A stretch of DNA of 64,000 nucleotides from assembly GCF_000800015.1 (NCBI RefSeq), contig NZ_JUGR01000001.1, positions 1,860,001 through 1,924,000 of the forward strand, written 5' to 3'. The first letter of the stretch is position 1. Every line of letters begins with the position of its first letter. The translations under genes were made by a program, and so were the position numbers. This stretch comes from Terriglobus sp. TAA 43 (GTDB taxonomy: Bacteria > Acidobacteriota > Terriglobia > Terriglobales > Acidobacteriaceae). Positions 43,605-55,655 of this stretch are shown piece after piece. The notes below the pieces were generated by a model that was not told the DNA's origin, searched no databases, and saw only the letters and a list, made by a program, of their open reading frames with translations.

Positions 43605-45278
43605 CTAGCGACCACAAGCCCCCGGCACCACATCCACAGCGTTCACAGTCAACGGCAGCGGAGTCCCCTTCACAAAAGGCTGCGCAGGCGTTATCTCAAA
43701 CGACTCATCCTTACCCACCGCGACCTTCTCCATAACACCATCGCGCAGCATCACTTCGCGAGCCTTACCCGCTGCAATCAGCGCAACCTTGCCTTCACCA
43801 CTCACGTGAAATGTCATCGTCGAGCATCCCTGCGGCACCAGCCAGCGCAACTTATAAAGCGTCTTCTTCGCCTCATAACCTTCGCCGTTGTAATTCCAGA
43901 ACATCTCTGCATTCTTCTGGTTCAGTGCGTACGGCGCATCGCCCTTCGCGACCAAAACCTTATCCAGCAACAACGCGCCTTTATACTTCACCGCAATCAC
44001 CGGCAGATACCCCTGCGACAACGCATCCATTGACACGACCGCATCACTACCCGCACGCTCTACCTTCAGCGCCGTGCCTGACGACAACAACTTCGCAGAA
44101 ACAAACCGCGTGCGTCCCGCCAACGGCAAACGCAACTTCCCATCCTTCGGCAACGACTTCACAAACAAATAAACCGTTCCCGGCTTCACCGTCGCATAGC
44201 CAAAATCAAGTTGCGTAAATGGCGAAGCCTGCGTGCCATAGATCGCCTCTTCATGCGGCTTCAACCAGGCGCCCACACCACCCAACACATCCGCTTCATA
44301 AGGCACAACACTGCCATCACCTTCCGGCCCAATGTTCAGGATGTAGTTGCCACCACGGCTCACCACCTGCACCAGCTTCAGAATGTTCTCGTTGATCTTT
44401 CCCTGAACATCCTTCCGCGCCTGCCACGAACGATAGCCCCACGTCGCGTTGAACATCGAAGCAGGCGTCTGCCACGGCTCATCCAATCCGTACTGCGGCA
44501 CTTCGTTATCGCCCATCACCGTGAAGTCGCCCTCGTAGTTCCACACGCGACCACTCACCATCGTCTGCGGCTGCAACTTGTGCACGGTCGTCGCAAACAG
44601 ATCACTCTGCGCGGGCGTTGGCTTGCCCATGTCGAACCATATCTCGCGAATCGGCCCGTACTGCGTCATCAACTCACGCAACTGAGCCACGTTGAACTTC
44701 GCATGCGCATCGCTCAGCGGATTACTGTTCGTGGGAATGTACGTATCCATCCCCGGCTCATGCCAGTCAATCGACGAGTAGTACACACCAAACCCAATGC
44801 CACCGCGCTTGCACGCATCCGCAAGCTCTTTCACAATGTCGCGGTGATACGGCGTGGCATCCACCACGTTGTACTTCGTCTGCGCGGTATGAAACATGTT
44901 GAAGCCATCGTGATGCTTCGAGGTGATCACAATGAACTTCATCCCCGCATCCTTCGCCAATTTCACAATGGCATCCGGATCCCACTTTGTAGGATTAAAC
45001 GTCTTCGCGGTCGCGGCATATTCATCCAGCGGGATCGGCGCATTCGCCATGATCTGCTCGCTGTACCCGTTGTCGATCTGCTTGCCCTTCCACATGCCGC
45101 CAAGCTGCGAATACAGCCCGAAATGAATGAACATGCCAAACTTCTGTCCCTGCCACTGCTGCACCGTCTGCGCAGAAGGCCGCGGCAACGAACGAGGCTT
45201 AGGCCTGTCCTGCACAGCATGTTGCGCAATTGCAGAGGTGGAAACGGCGGCAGCAAGAACAAGAGGAAGAAACTTCAT
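43605..45278 (-). CDS. secreted GH29 alpha-L-fucosidase
   Basis: A 557-residue exported enzyme releasing L-fucose from glycans. The signal peptide ends near AIAQH, then the GH29 barrel shows KFGMFIHFGLYSQLGG, FIVITSKHHDGFNMF, and the nucleophile Asp in REIWFDMGKP. WNYEGDFTV, LVQVVSRGGNYILNIGPEGD and a C-terminal beta domain follow. The ATG at 45278 starts the signal peptide. It lies 19 bases after a serine hydrolase gene and is the last gene of a three-gene operon with GH13, suggesting cooperative oligosaccharide breakdown. Confidence 0.92.
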   Translation of the reverse strand: MKFLPLVLAAAVSTSAIAQHAVQDRPKPRSLPRPSAQTVQQWQGQKFGMFIHFGLYSQLGGMWKGKQIDNGYSEQIMANAPIPLDEYAATAKTFNPTKWDPDAIVKLAKDAGMKFIVITSKHHDGFNMFHTAQTKYNVVDATPYHRDIVKELADACKRGGIGFGVYYSSIDWHEPGMDTYIPTNSNPLSDAHAKFNVAQLRELMTQYGPIREIWFDMGKPTPAQSDLFATTVHKLQPQTMVSGRVWNYEGDFTVMGDNEVPQYGLDEPWQTPASMFNATWGYRSWQARKDVQGKINENILKLVQVVSRGGNYILNIGPEGDGSVVPYEADVLGGVGAWLKPHEEAIYGTQASPFTQLDFGYATVKPGTVYLFVKSLPKDGKLRLPLAGRTRFVSAKLLSSGTALKVERAGSDAVVSMDALSQGYLPVIAVKYKGALLLDKVLVAKGDAPYALNQKNAEMFWNYNGEGYEAKKTLYKLRWLVPQGCSTMTFHVSGEGKVALIAAGKAREVMLRDGVMEKVAVGKDESFEITPAQPFVKGTPLPLTVNAVDVVPGACGR

Positions 45279-45297
45279 CCCCGCATCATAGCTGTTG

Positions 45298-46497
45298 TTA
45301 CTGCACCTTGCGCGCCGCTTCAATCGCAGAAGTCGTATACATCTCCCACTCCCACGGCGTCACCGTATCGCCAAAGATCGTCTCCAGCAACGGCTGAAAC
45401 GCGAACTCACCATTATCCGAATTGGTCAGCAGAATCATGCAGTCTTTGCGGCGCGTGAAGCACACCATGTAGTTCTGAGCGCCATCACCGTGGCCTTCTT
45501 TGAAGAACGCAGGCCCGAACTTTGTCTTCGTCAACAAACCCCATCCAAGTCCATACGCCAGCCCAACCTGCTTGGCTTCTGTTCCTTCCGGCTCATCCTT
45601 GGCCAGGGCAAACTGATGTAGCGTGCGGATCTGCACCTGCGGTGTCAACATCTTCTTCTGCGTCGTCGCATCAATGATCTTTCCTGCAAACAGCGCTTCG
45701 ACGAAGCGACCAAGATCAGCAGCGCTTGACGTCATGTTGCCACTCGCACGCGCAGGAAATCGTTTGGTCTGCGAGCGAAACTTCTCGTCCTTATCAAAAC
45801 GATCCGCAACATCCTCCGCAAACCGAGCCTGATAAATCTCTGATGTTCTCGTCATCTGCAACGGACCAAAGATCGCATCCTGCATCAGGATGTCCAACGA
45901 CTTTCCCTGCTGCTGTTCAATCGAAAACTGCACCAGGTTCAGACACTCACCCGAATACGAGTAATGATCGCCCGGCTCAAAGTGAAAACGCAGCTTCTTA
46001 TCCGGCTCCTGCATACTCACAATGTTCAACAGCCCACCGGTATGCGAAAGACACATACGCGGCGTCAGCTTCGCCCATCGCGGATCGTTCACAATCTCTG
46101 AAGCGGAATCCTTATAAGCCTCGTACTCGGTCCACGGCTTCGGAAGTTGCTGCGGCATCGGCTTATCCAGATCAAACTTGCCCTGCTGCACCAACTGCAT
46201 CACATACGTCGCAAACACCGCTTTCGTAATCGAAGCAGCCCACGTCGTTGTGTTGGTCGTCATCGGAAGATCAGGATTCTTACGCCGCAAACCATAGGCA
46301 TAGCTCCATGCAACCTTGCCATCGTTCACTACAACAATCTGCGCACCCGTCACATGGTTCGCCGCTAGCGTCTTCGCAGCAAACTGCTCCGCCTCAGCAA
46401 CAGAAACATGGCTACCATCCAGCTTGCGTATATTCTGCGCAGACGCGATTACAGCAGTAGAAAGAACAGCCAACGAAAGAACGGCACGAGCGATCAT
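45298..46497 (-). CDS. exported serine hydrolase (beta-lactamase/class C fold)
   Basis: A 399-residue protein of the serine beta-lactamase-like superfamily (PBP/class C/esterase). The signal peptide (to about residue 20) is followed by the nucleophile motif Ser89-Ile-Thr-Lys92 and the second-motif region HYSYSGECLN. A late HGDG-type stretch (FKEGHGDGAQNYMVCF) takes the place of the KTG box. In a glycosidase operon it more likely acts as an esterase or peptidase than as an antibiotic resistance enzyme. The ATG overlaps the upstream GH13 stop (ATGA), so the two are coupled. Confidence 0.88.
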   Translation of the reverse strand: MIARAVLSLAVLSTAVIASAQNIRKLDGSHVSVAEAEQFAAKTLAANHVTGAQIVVVNDGKVAWSYAYGLRRKNPDLPMTTNTTTWAASITKAVFATYVMQLVQQGKFDLDKPMPQQLPKPWTEYEAYKDSASEIVNDPRWAKLTPRMCLSHTGGLLNIVSMQEPDKKLRFHFEPGDHYSYSGECLNLVQFSIEQQQGKSLDILMQDAIFGPLQMTRTSEIYQARFAEDVADRFDKDEKFRSQTKRFPARASGNMTSSAADLGRFVEALFAGKIIDATTQKKMLTPQVQIRTLHQFALAKDEPEGTEAKQVGLAYGLGWGLLTKTKFGPAFFKEGHGDGAQNYMVCFTRRKDCMILLTNSDNGEFAFQPLLETIFGDTVTPWEWEMYTTSAIEAARKVQ

Positions 46498-48167
46498 GCC
46501 AACACAATACGCGACTCCCATGCTCCAAGTTCCGTAGAAATTGAAGCCGTGTTCGACAACACCATCCGTCCACTCGAAAACTCATCCGGCAAGGCAAAGG
46601 TTTCCTGCGAGAAGTTCAACGCAACCAGAAACCTTTCTTCGCCGAGCGTGCGCGCATACAGAAACAAGGAAGGATGCTCTGGTGCAAGGTCCTCATAGTC
46701 GCCATAAACAAACCCGAGCGTGCGCTTCCGCAACCGCAGCAAATCTTGCATGTAGTGATAAATCGAATCGGGATTACACAGCGCATCCGCCGCATTGATC
46801 TTCGGATAGTTTGGATTCACCGCCAGCCACGGCTTTGCATCCGGTGAAGTGAATCCCGCATTCGGTGAATCATCCCACTGCATGGGCGTACGAGCATGAT
46901 CGCGACTGACCTTAGCCAGATTGTCCAGGTAGTGCTCCTCGGTTTCCTTACCCGTCAGTACGTCGAACTTCCACGCATTCTTCGCTTCAATGTCGTCGTA
47001 CTCGTCGATCGACCGAAACGGATAATGCGTCATCCCCAACTCATCACCCTGATACAGATAAGCAGTCCCCTTCAGCGTCAGCAGCATCGTAGCCAACGCC
47101 TTCGCGCTGCGTACACGGTATGCGTCGCTGTCATCGCCAAACGCACTCACCAATCGAGGATTGTCATGATTTGCAAAGAAGATCGTGTTCCACGAATGCA
47201 TGCCCAACGCTTCATACTGACGCGCATAGATGGCCTTCAACTCAGTAAGTTTCCACTGCCGCCAGTTACGACCCTCACGATTCAGTCGCACCGCATCGAA
47301 GTTGAAAATCATATTCAATTCGTGAAGACGCTCATCCACCAGCGTCGGCGTCTCTTCAATACTGATGCCATGCGCCTCGCCCACCGTCATGCAGTCATAC
47401 TTTGACAACACCTCGCGATTCATCTCCTGCAGATAGTCATGCAGATGCGGCCCATTCGCATTGATGTGCACTTGGCTCTCATGCGGCAATACATCTGGAA
47501 ACGTGGCGTCTTTACTGATGAACGGGATCACATCCATGCGAAATCCATCTACGCCCTTGTTCAGCCAGAAGCGCATGATGCTGTAAATCTCTTCACGCAC
47601 CGCAGGATTATCCCAATTCAAATCCGGCTGCTTCTCTGCAAACAAGTGCAAGTAGTACTCCCCACTCGCCCCGTCCTTAGTCCACGCAGAACCAGAAAAT
47701 GCCGACCCGAAATTATTCGGCGGAAGCTCCGCTCCACTCGCTGCAATCTTTCCCGGCCTCCAGATGTAGTAATCGCGATACGGATTGTCCCTGCTCTTGC
47801 GACTCTCAATAAACCACACATGCTCATCCGAAGTGTGGTTCGCAACCAGGTCAACGATCAACCGCATGCCACGCTGCTTAATTCCCGCCAGTAGCGCATC
47901 AAAATCCTGCATAGTGCCAAACTCGTGCATCACTTTTCGATAGTCGCGAATGTCATAGCCATTGTCTGCATTCGGCGAATCGTAGTGCGGCGACAGCCAG
48001 AGAACATCCACACCAAGATCGCGAAGATAATCCAACCGCGACGTGATGCCCGGCAGATCGCCAATGCCGTCACCATTGGAATCCTGAAAGCTACGCGGAT
48101 AAATCTGGTAGACGACCGCTTCCTTCCACCAATGTTTCGTCTGCCCGTGGATCAACGCATCTTGCAT
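46494..48167 (-). CDS. GH13 alpha-glucosidase (oligo-1,6-glucosidase type)
   Basis: A 557-residue cytoplasmic-looking enzyme that cleaves alpha-glucosidic bonds in oligosaccharides. All GH13 conserved regions are present: DLVANHTS, GVDGFRMDVIP with nucleophile D212, TVGEAHG with acid E264, and FFANHDNPR with D335. WKEAVVYQIYPRSFQDSNGD, GDGIGDLPGITSRLDYL and the PMQWDDSPNAGF loop place it in the oligo-1,6-glucosidase / alpha-glucosidase subfamily. No signal peptide is seen at the start used. It heads the operon with the serine hydrolase and GH29. Confidence 0.94.
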   Translation of the reverse strand: MQDALIHGQTKHWWKEAVVYQIYPRSFQDSNGDGIGDLPGITSRLDYLRDLGVDVLWLSPHYDSPNADNGYDIRDYRKVMHEFGTMQDFDALLAGIKQRGMRLIVDLVANHTSDEHVWFIESRKSRDNPYRDYYIWRPGKIAASGAELPPNNFGSAFSGSAWTKDGASGEYYLHLFAEKQPDLNWDNPAVREEIYSIMRFWLNKGVDGFRMDVIPFISKDATFPDVLPHESQVHINANGPHLHDYLQEMNREVLSKYDCMTVGEAHGISIEETPTLVDERLHELNMIFNFDAVRLNREGRNWRQWKLTELKAIYARQYEALGMHSWNTIFFANHDNPRLVSAFGDDSDAYRVRSAKALATMLLTLKGTAYLYQGDELGMTHYPFRSIDEYDDIEAKNAWKFDVLTGKETEEHYLDNLAKVSRDHARTPMQWDDSPNAGFTSPDAKPWLAVNPNYPKINAADALCNPDSIYHYMQDLLRLRKRTLGFVYGDYEDLAPEHPSLFLYARTLGEERFLVALNFSQETFALPDEFSSGRMVLSNTASISTELGAWESRIVLA

Positions 48168-48187
48168 ATAGTTTCTGATGGCAAATG

Positions 48188-48221
48188 AAAACGCCGCGAC
48201 CACTCGGGATCACGGCGTTTT
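48188..48221 (-). terminator. terminator after M1 peptidase
   Basis: On the minus strand AAAACGCCG pairs with CGGCGTTTT across a 16-base loop. It lies between the M1 peptidase stop and the GH13 start, separating the two transcripts. Confidence 0.7.
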
Positions 48222-48236
48222 CTACTTTGGCGTTCG

Positions 48237-49865
48237 CTACTGCTTTACAACATCGATGTAGTACAGATCTTCCGCAACCTTGAAACTGTCGCGTTTCGCC
48301 CGCATCGTCTGCCACGCCGCCGTAGGATGCAGCAACGTCCAGTGCTGAGGATCGCCTGCCTTCACAGGCATATTGAATCCCGCTTCTTCGGCGTCCCACC
48401 GATACTGCACAGTGCCCGCTGCATCATCAAACTTCAGGTCCAGCTTCGGCAACGCAGCATGTCGCAGATACTCATTGAAGATCGGCGTCAGATCGCGGCC
48501 GGTGTACTTGTTCCAGAACGACACTACATCTTCCGTAAGAATCGTCTTGTACTTGAAGTGTTCGTAGTACGCATGGATTCCCGCATACCACTTCGCATCG
48601 TCATCCACCACAGAACGCAGCGTATTCAGAAACAACGCACCCTTGAAGTACTGATCTTCATCCCGCGGCTCTCGATCCTGGCCGCGCGGCCCCAGAACTG
48701 GTCGCTGGTTCTTCACCTTCTTCTTGTAGCCATTCACATACTTGATGGCATCATCCTTGCCCCAGCGACCTTCCACATAGATATCTTCGGCATAAGTGCA
48801 CCAGCCCTCGTGAATCCACATATCCCCGGGGTCAGCCGCTGTGATGGCATTGCCAAACCACTCATGCCCACTCTCGTGAATGATGATGAAATCGAACCGC
48901 GGACTAATCCCTACGCCTGTCCAGTCACCACCGTGATAACTGTTCTCGAAGCCGTTACCGTACGCCACAGCACTCTGATGTTCCATACCCGCATACGGCA
49001 CCTGAACCAGCTTGTAACCATCGCGCACAAAGGCATACTCGCCAATCTTCTTATTGAAGATCTCCAGCATCGGCCGCGCCTGCACAAACTGAGCCTTTGC
49101 CTTCTCCAGGTCTTCAGGCTTGGCATAAAAATCAATCGTTAGCTTACCTAACGGCTTATCATTCCAATGAACATAGTTGCCAACGTTCAGGGTCACATCG
49201 TAGTTGTTGATCGGATACGTCACGCGCCAGTTCCACTGCGTGTATCCGTCGTGCAGATCGCGATGCCCCAACAACCGGCCATTGGAAACGTCCATCAGCC
49301 CGTTGGGCGCGCTCACACGCAGATCAACACCCTGCTGTGGCTCGTCCTTCCACTGATCCTTGTTCGGCCACCACACGCGCGCGCCATTGCCTTCACACGC
49401 GGTAAACACCCACGGCTTGCCCGCAGAGTCTTTCTCATAACTCATGCCGCCAAATCGCCCGGCCTTGCGCGGATGGCCGCTGTAAAACACATCCAGTGTT
49501 TGCACCGATCCCTTGCGCATCACACGTGGCACATCCACAAAGAACGACTCTTCCTCGCGTGTCACCTTCGCTGGCTTCCCGCGGTACAGCACCTTGTCGA
49601 TCGCCAGTTCCTGAGCCAGGTCAAGTTGAATTCGCTGCCCATCCTCCAGCATGCGAAACCGCACCTGGTTATCTCCGGCAATGCTCTGATCTTCAGGATT
49701 TACGCGTACCGTCAGCGTGTAATGCAGCAGGTCGTTGTTTGCGCGATACGGACCGTACTCACCCAGCAATTGCATCTTCTTTGCTGTAGCAACATCTTGT
49801 TGCGCGAAGCTGCGACAGCAGGCCATCAAAAATAAAACAAAAAACAATGACACCCAATACTTCAT
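48237..49865 (-). CDS. exported M1 family zinc metallopeptidase
   Basis: A 542-residue aminopeptidase-like enzyme. The signal peptide (MKYWVSLFFVLFLMACC...FAQ, possibly a lipobox Cys) precedes the N-terminal beta domain. The catalytic domain has HESGHEWFGN (HExxH zinc ligands) and the third ligand and Glu in WIHEGWCTYAE. The GxMEN-like exopeptidase motif reads YAGMEHQS, so His replaces the usual Asn. The C-terminal helical domain of classical aminopeptidase N is short or absent. It likely trims peptides in the periplasm or at the outer membrane. Confidence 0.9.
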   Translation of the reverse strand: MKYWVSLFFVLFLMACCRSFAQQDVATAKKMQLLGEYGPYRANNDLLHYTLTVRVNPEDQSIAGDNQVRFRMLEDGQRIQLDLAQELAIDKVLYRGKPAKVTREEESFFVDVPRVMRKGSVQTLDVFYSGHPRKAGRFGGMSYEKDSAGKPWVFTACEGNGARVWWPNKDQWKDEPQQGVDLRVSAPNGLMDVSNGRLLGHRDLHDGYTQWNWRVTYPINNYDVTLNVGNYVHWNDKPLGKLTIDFYAKPEDLEKAKAQFVQARPMLEIFNKKIGEYAFVRDGYKLVQVPYAGMEHQSAVAYGNGFENSYHGGDWTGVGISPRFDFIIIHESGHEWFGNAITAADPGDMWIHEGWCTYAEDIYVEGRWGKDDAIKYVNGYKKKVKNQRPVLGPRGQDREPRDEDQYFKGALFLNTLRSVVDDDAKWYAGIHAYYEHFKYKTILTEDVVSFWNKYTGRDLTPIFNEYLRHAALPKLDLKFDDAAGTVQYRWDAEEAGFNMPVKAGDPQHWTLLHPTAAWQTMRAKRDSFKVAEDLYYIDVVKQ

Positions 49866-49926
49866 GGCCAAAGTATCGCCGAAAGAACTGCGTTCGGAAC
49901 AGAACTTATTGCCTTCCAGCAAACGA

Positions 49927-49956
49927 AAGACCCGGTCCCTTAAGGGACCGGGTCTT
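49927..49956 (-). terminator. perfect palindrome terminator after rplT
   Basis: A 30-base exact palindrome (arms AAGACCCGGTCCC / GGGACCGGGTCTT, centre TTAA) lies 29 bases beyond the L20 stop. On the minus strand it runs into TTCGTTTG. Confidence 0.75.
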
Positions 49957-49984
49957 CATCACTTTCCCGATATGGGAGAGAAGC

Positions 49985-50359
49985 TTACGCTGCTGCCTTG
50001 GCCTTCTCGTTTGCAGCCTTAGCCTGTGCAGCCAGAGCAGCAAAACCTGCGGCGTCGTTCGTCGCGATGTCCGACAGAACCTTACGGTCCAGCTCAACGC
50101 CGGCCTTCTTCAGGCCGCTGATGAACGTCGAGTAGCTCAGGCCATTCAGGCGAGCACCTGCACCAATTCGGACGATCCACAGCGAGCGGAACTGACGCTT
50201 CTTCTGCTTACGACCAACATAGGCAAACTTCAGGCCGCGCTCAACGGCTTCCTGGGCTGCCTGGTACAGTTTCGATTTTGTGAGGAAGTAGCCAGACGCG
50301 CGGCGAAGAATCTTCTTGCGGCGATCTCTACGTTTTGTGCCACGTTTTACGCGGGGCAT
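49985..50359 (-). CDS. rplT: 50S ribosomal protein L20
   Basis: Early-assembly 23S rRNA-binding protein, often also a repressor of its own operon. The 124-residue sequence has the basic N-terminal extension ([20 protein letters not shown]) and the globular domain [20 protein letters not shown]. The tail is longer than the usual ~118 residues, with an Ala/Lys-rich end. The ribosome site AAAGGAGATATAAC is very strong. It lies 227 bases after rpmI, an unusually long gap. Confidence 0.98.
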   Translation of the reverse strand: MPRVKRGTKRRDRRKKILRRASGYFLTKSKLYQAAQEAVERGLKFAYVGRKQKKRQFRSLWIVRIGAGARLNGLSYSTFISGLKKAGVELDRKVLSDIATNDAAGFAALAAQAKAANEKAKAAA

Positions 50360-50586
50360 AGTTATATCTCCTTTTGCGTACTTCGTTGGTAGCGGCTGGA
50401 GGTAAGGTCACCCTTGCGGGATCGAGCCTCTTCACACGCTTGCTGCTTTCCTGCCTCGTAATCGCGCTTCAAAATTGCTTTCGAAGAACGAGGGCCCGGT
50501 AACGCTTGCGGACCGTTGCTGATAACCACATCAGCGGCTGGGCGGAAAATCTCTGTCAGTCACCTGACTGCCTCGAAAGGCAGGAC
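50360..50586 (-). promoter_or_regulatory. structured rpmI-rplT spacer, candidate L20 leader
   Basis: No gene is seen in this spacer. Directly after the rpmI stop, two tetraloop hairpins stand back to back: CTGCCT-ttcg-AGGCAG (50568-50583) and GTCAG-gtga-CTGAC (50555-50568, GNRA-type loop). L20 autogenously controls rpmI-rplT in other bacteria by binding mRNA, so a regulatory or processing role is plausible but unproven. Confidence 0.45.
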
Positions 50587-50784
50587 TCAGGCGTAGGGAA
50601 TCATCCGGGAGACCTTGGCGTGATCGCCGTCGGACACATAGGCTTGCGAGGTCAACTTACGCTTTACCTTGGTCGACTTGGAGGTCAGGATGTGACGCTT
50701 CTTCGTCTGGCCGCGCTTGATCTTGCCGGTGCCAGTCTTGCTGAAGCGCTTTTTCGCCCCTGTGTGGGTCTTCATCTTAGGCAT
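50587..50784 (-). CDS. rpmI: 50S ribosomal protein L35
   Basis: A 65-residue basic ribosomal protein. [20 protein letters not shown] at the N terminus is diagnostic, followed by a Lys-rich stretch and KVSRMIPYA at the end. Usually infC precedes rpmI; here the upstream gene is a cupin, so the canonical infC-rpmI-rplT order is broken. The longer open frame upstream is not part of the protein. Confidence 0.97.
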   Translation of the reverse strand: MPKMKTHTGAKKRFSKTGTGKIKRGQTKKRHILTSKSTKVKRKLTSQAYVSDGDHAKVSRMIPYA

Positions 50785-50884
50785 TGGGGTGTTCCTGTCT
50801 TGAGCTGGACGCGAGAAACCGCGTCCGCCTGAGTGTTGCGCCGATGTTCTGGACAACCCTTTGATTGTAGCGCAATTTCCCCGG

Positions 50885-51286
50885 TTAGCGGCGGTATTGT
50901 TCGTTGGAAACGTGTTCCATCCAATTCACCACCTTGCCATCCAGTCGCTCCTGAATCGCAATATGGGTCATCCCGTTGGTCGGCGTCGCCCCGTGCCAAT
51001 GCTTCTCTCCCGGCGCAAACCACACCACATCACCCGGCCGAATCTCCTCCACCGGTCCGTCTTCACGCTGCGCCCAGCCAAGACCCGCCGTCACAATCAG
51101 CGTCTGTCCCAGCGGATGCGTGTGCCAGGCCGTCCGCGCGCCCGGCTCAAACGTCACGCTCGCACCCGCAACCAGTGCAGGATCAGGTGCTTGAAACAAC
51201 GGGTCAATCCTCACCGCGCCAGTAAAGTAATCCGCCGGACCAATACCCGACGCCTTCGAACCCGCCCGTTGAATCTCCATGTCCAC
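50885..51286 (-). CDS. cupin domain protein
   Basis: A 133-residue single-domain cupin with both metal motifs: [19 protein letters not shown] (His pair and Glu-like position) and [16 protein letters not shown]. This is the size and style of small quercetinase-like or carboxymuconolactone-associated cupins. The reaction cannot be assigned. A second Met two codons in is possible. It starts 3 bases after the stop of the upstream membrane protein, so the two form one operon. Confidence 0.88.
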   Translation of the reverse strand: MDMEIQRAGSKASGIGPADYFTGAVRIDPLFQAPDPALVAGASVTFEPGARTAWHTHPLGQTLIVTAGLGWAQREDGPVEEIRPGDVVWFAPGEKHWHGATPTNGMTHIAIQERLDGKVVNWMEHVSNEQYRR

Positions 51287-51289
51287 AGT

Positions 51290-51745
51290 TTACGAGTGAT
51301 CCGGTTTCTCCGTTGGCGGATAGAAACGAACAAGAGCGGTCATTATGCCCCCTACAAACAGCATTAACCCCTGATAACCCAATTCACTGTTCCAATTCTT
51401 TGAACTCAACATGGAAACGGAGCTCGCTAATAAGAAGTGCAGGCCGACCAAAGCAAAGAGCGCCCATCCCACGGGATTCAGCCACCCTTCTTCTCGGGCG
51501 GGAAAGAACTTGCCCGGAAAACGCGACTGGATCGCAAAAATACCAAAGCCCCAATACTGCTTGAAAAAACGATGATCGCGATACGCCGACGGAATCGTGC
51601 TCAACACCAGCGCAATCCACGACGGAACAAAAAACTCACTACCATGCCCCCCATGCCCCAGAAAGCTCGCCTGATACAGAACGGCGCCAGCACCCGCCAC
51701 AGACAGCTGAACTGCCAGCAGAACCAAATCCAGCCACGACCTCAT
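51290..51745 (-). CDS. hypothetical four-TM membrane protein
   Basis: Unrecognised 151-residue protein with about four hydrophobic segments (LDLVLLAVQLSVAGAGAVLY, FFVPSWIALVLSTIPSAY, PVGWALFALVGLHFLLASSV, GYQGLMLFVGGIMTALV). GGGGGAAG lies upstream of the ATG. It is co-transcribed with the cupin (3-base gap) and divergent from gyrB. No function can be inferred; it might sense or transport something related to the cupin substrate. Confidence 0.7.
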   Translation of the reverse strand: MRSWLDLVLLAVQLSVAGAGAVLYQASFLGHGGHGSEFFVPSWIALVLSTIPSAYRDHRFFKQYWGFGIFAIQSRFPGKFFPAREEGWLNPVGWALFALVGLHFLLASSVSMLSSKNWNSELGYQGLMLFVGGIMTALVRFYPPTEKPDHS

Positions 51746-51786
51746 TAGTCGGTCTTCCCCCACCGAAATGGTAGAATAAAAGGTGA

Positions 51787-54522
<2,736 letters not shown>

Positions 54523-54579
54523 GTGCTTCGCTCGGTTCTCGACGTCGCTCTCGCGACGTGAAAAACAATCAAGCCCAAT

Positions 54580-54618
54580 AAAGGGATGCGCCTTCACAGC
54601 GCATCCCTTTTACTTTTC
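54580..54618 (+). terminator. terminator after gyrB
   Basis: AAAGGGATGCGC pairs perfectly with GCGCATCCCTTT around CTTCACA and is followed by TACTTTT. Another small hairpin (ACGTCGC/GCGACGT, 54542-54559) followed by GAAAAAC lies between it and the gyrB stop. Confidence 0.8.
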
Positions 54619-54705
54619 GGTGACAATTCCACCCTCACGGTGGTGCTATGTTGATCGGCGCGGAACCAGAAGCAGATTCGAAATATCTGTGTCGGGAGGT
54701 TCATC

Positions 54706-55449
54706 ATGATGCGTTCTCTAACAATGCTGATCGTGCTGCTCGTACCGGTGTGTTCCTCAGGACAGGCAAATCAACCCTCCCCCATCAGAAGCGCTCCTCA
54801 ACCGATGGTCCAGCCACTGAGCGCTGTATTAATGACCGACGTGGACACGCGACACGCCAGGGTGGGCGACGCGGTCAAGGTTCGTATCTACTCCGGCTTT
54901 GTCGCACCGGGCAGCACCCGGGTACCTCCGGGATCAGTGGTCCTCGGCCACGTCACGGAAGTATCGAAGCTGGTCAAAGGCTCCGTGGAATCACGTCTCG
55001 CCGTTCTGTTTGACCAGGCTCAACTCGCCAGTGGCCAAACGGTGGCCGTGCACTTGGGTATCGCTGGACTCGCAGCAGCTCCACCCCCTCAGGCCCTCGA
55101 AGAAACAAGCGCAATGAGCGCGGAGTCGCAATTTCCCAACACCCGCTCCACTGGCAACTCCATGGATCCCAACGCACCACCCAGATCCACCAATACGACT
55201 GGCAACACGGGAGGAAACCGTGTCACGCGCAAATCGCTCGGCCAGCTCGCCTACAACGACGCAATGAACAGCCCCGCCGCAACCGTGAGCCACACCGCTC
55301 CCATCGCGACCGTTGGGTCCACCATTCCTGGCGTTTCGCTCCGGCCCAACCCAACAACGCAATCGATACTAGTTTCCACCTCAACCAATGTTTCATTGAG
55401 CAACACCATGCCACTGGTTCTCCTACCAATCGCAGACCAACAGCAATAA
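54706..55449 (+). CDS. secreted tandem paralogue 1
   Basis: Unrecognised 247-residue exported protein and tandem paralogue of 55656-56345. A signal peptide (to about residue 20) is followed by a conserved N-terminal domain: LSAVLMTDVDTRHARVGDAV, YSGFVAPGSTRVPPGSVVLG, HVTEVSKLVKGSVESRLAVL. A Ser/Thr/Asn/Pro-rich linker follows, then a C-terminal IATVGSTIPGVSLRPN and a short hydrophobic end. The 'P-x-G-S-x-x-x-G' turn recalls VirB10/TrbI-like barrels, but the match is too weak to name. GGGAGG sits upstream of the ATG. Confidence 0.75.
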   Translation: MMRSLTMLIVLLVPVCSSGQANQPSPIRSAPQPMVQPLSAVLMTDVDTRHARVGDAVKVRIYSGFVAPGSTRVPPGSVVLGHVTEVSKLVKGSVESRLAVLFDQAQLASGQTVAVHLGIAGLAAAPPPQALEETSAMSAESQFPNTRSTGNSMDPNAPPRSTNTTGNTGGNRVTRKSLGQLAYNDAMNSPAATVSHTAPIATVGSTIPGVSLRPNPTTQSILVSTSTNVSLSNTMPLVLLPIADQQQ

Positions 55450-55655
55450 ATCAACAAACACAGCATCGTGTTTGAAACCACTGTTGTCGCATGCGATAAG
55501 CACCAAGGGCGCGCCGCTATATCAGCCCGCGCCTCAGCCACAATCAGGCCCCTGTCATGAAGGGGCCGAAGGCCGCCTATCCATCAAACCTCAAACCAGC
55601 AATCTCGCATGTAAGATGTTGGCCGTGCGGCCCAGCGCACGAAAGAGGGGTTCGG

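Noticed and set aside
45298-46497. Beta-lactamase antibiotic resistance gene
   Set aside because: The SxxK motif is shared with esterases and peptidases, the operon context is glycan breakdown, and no clear KTG box is seen.
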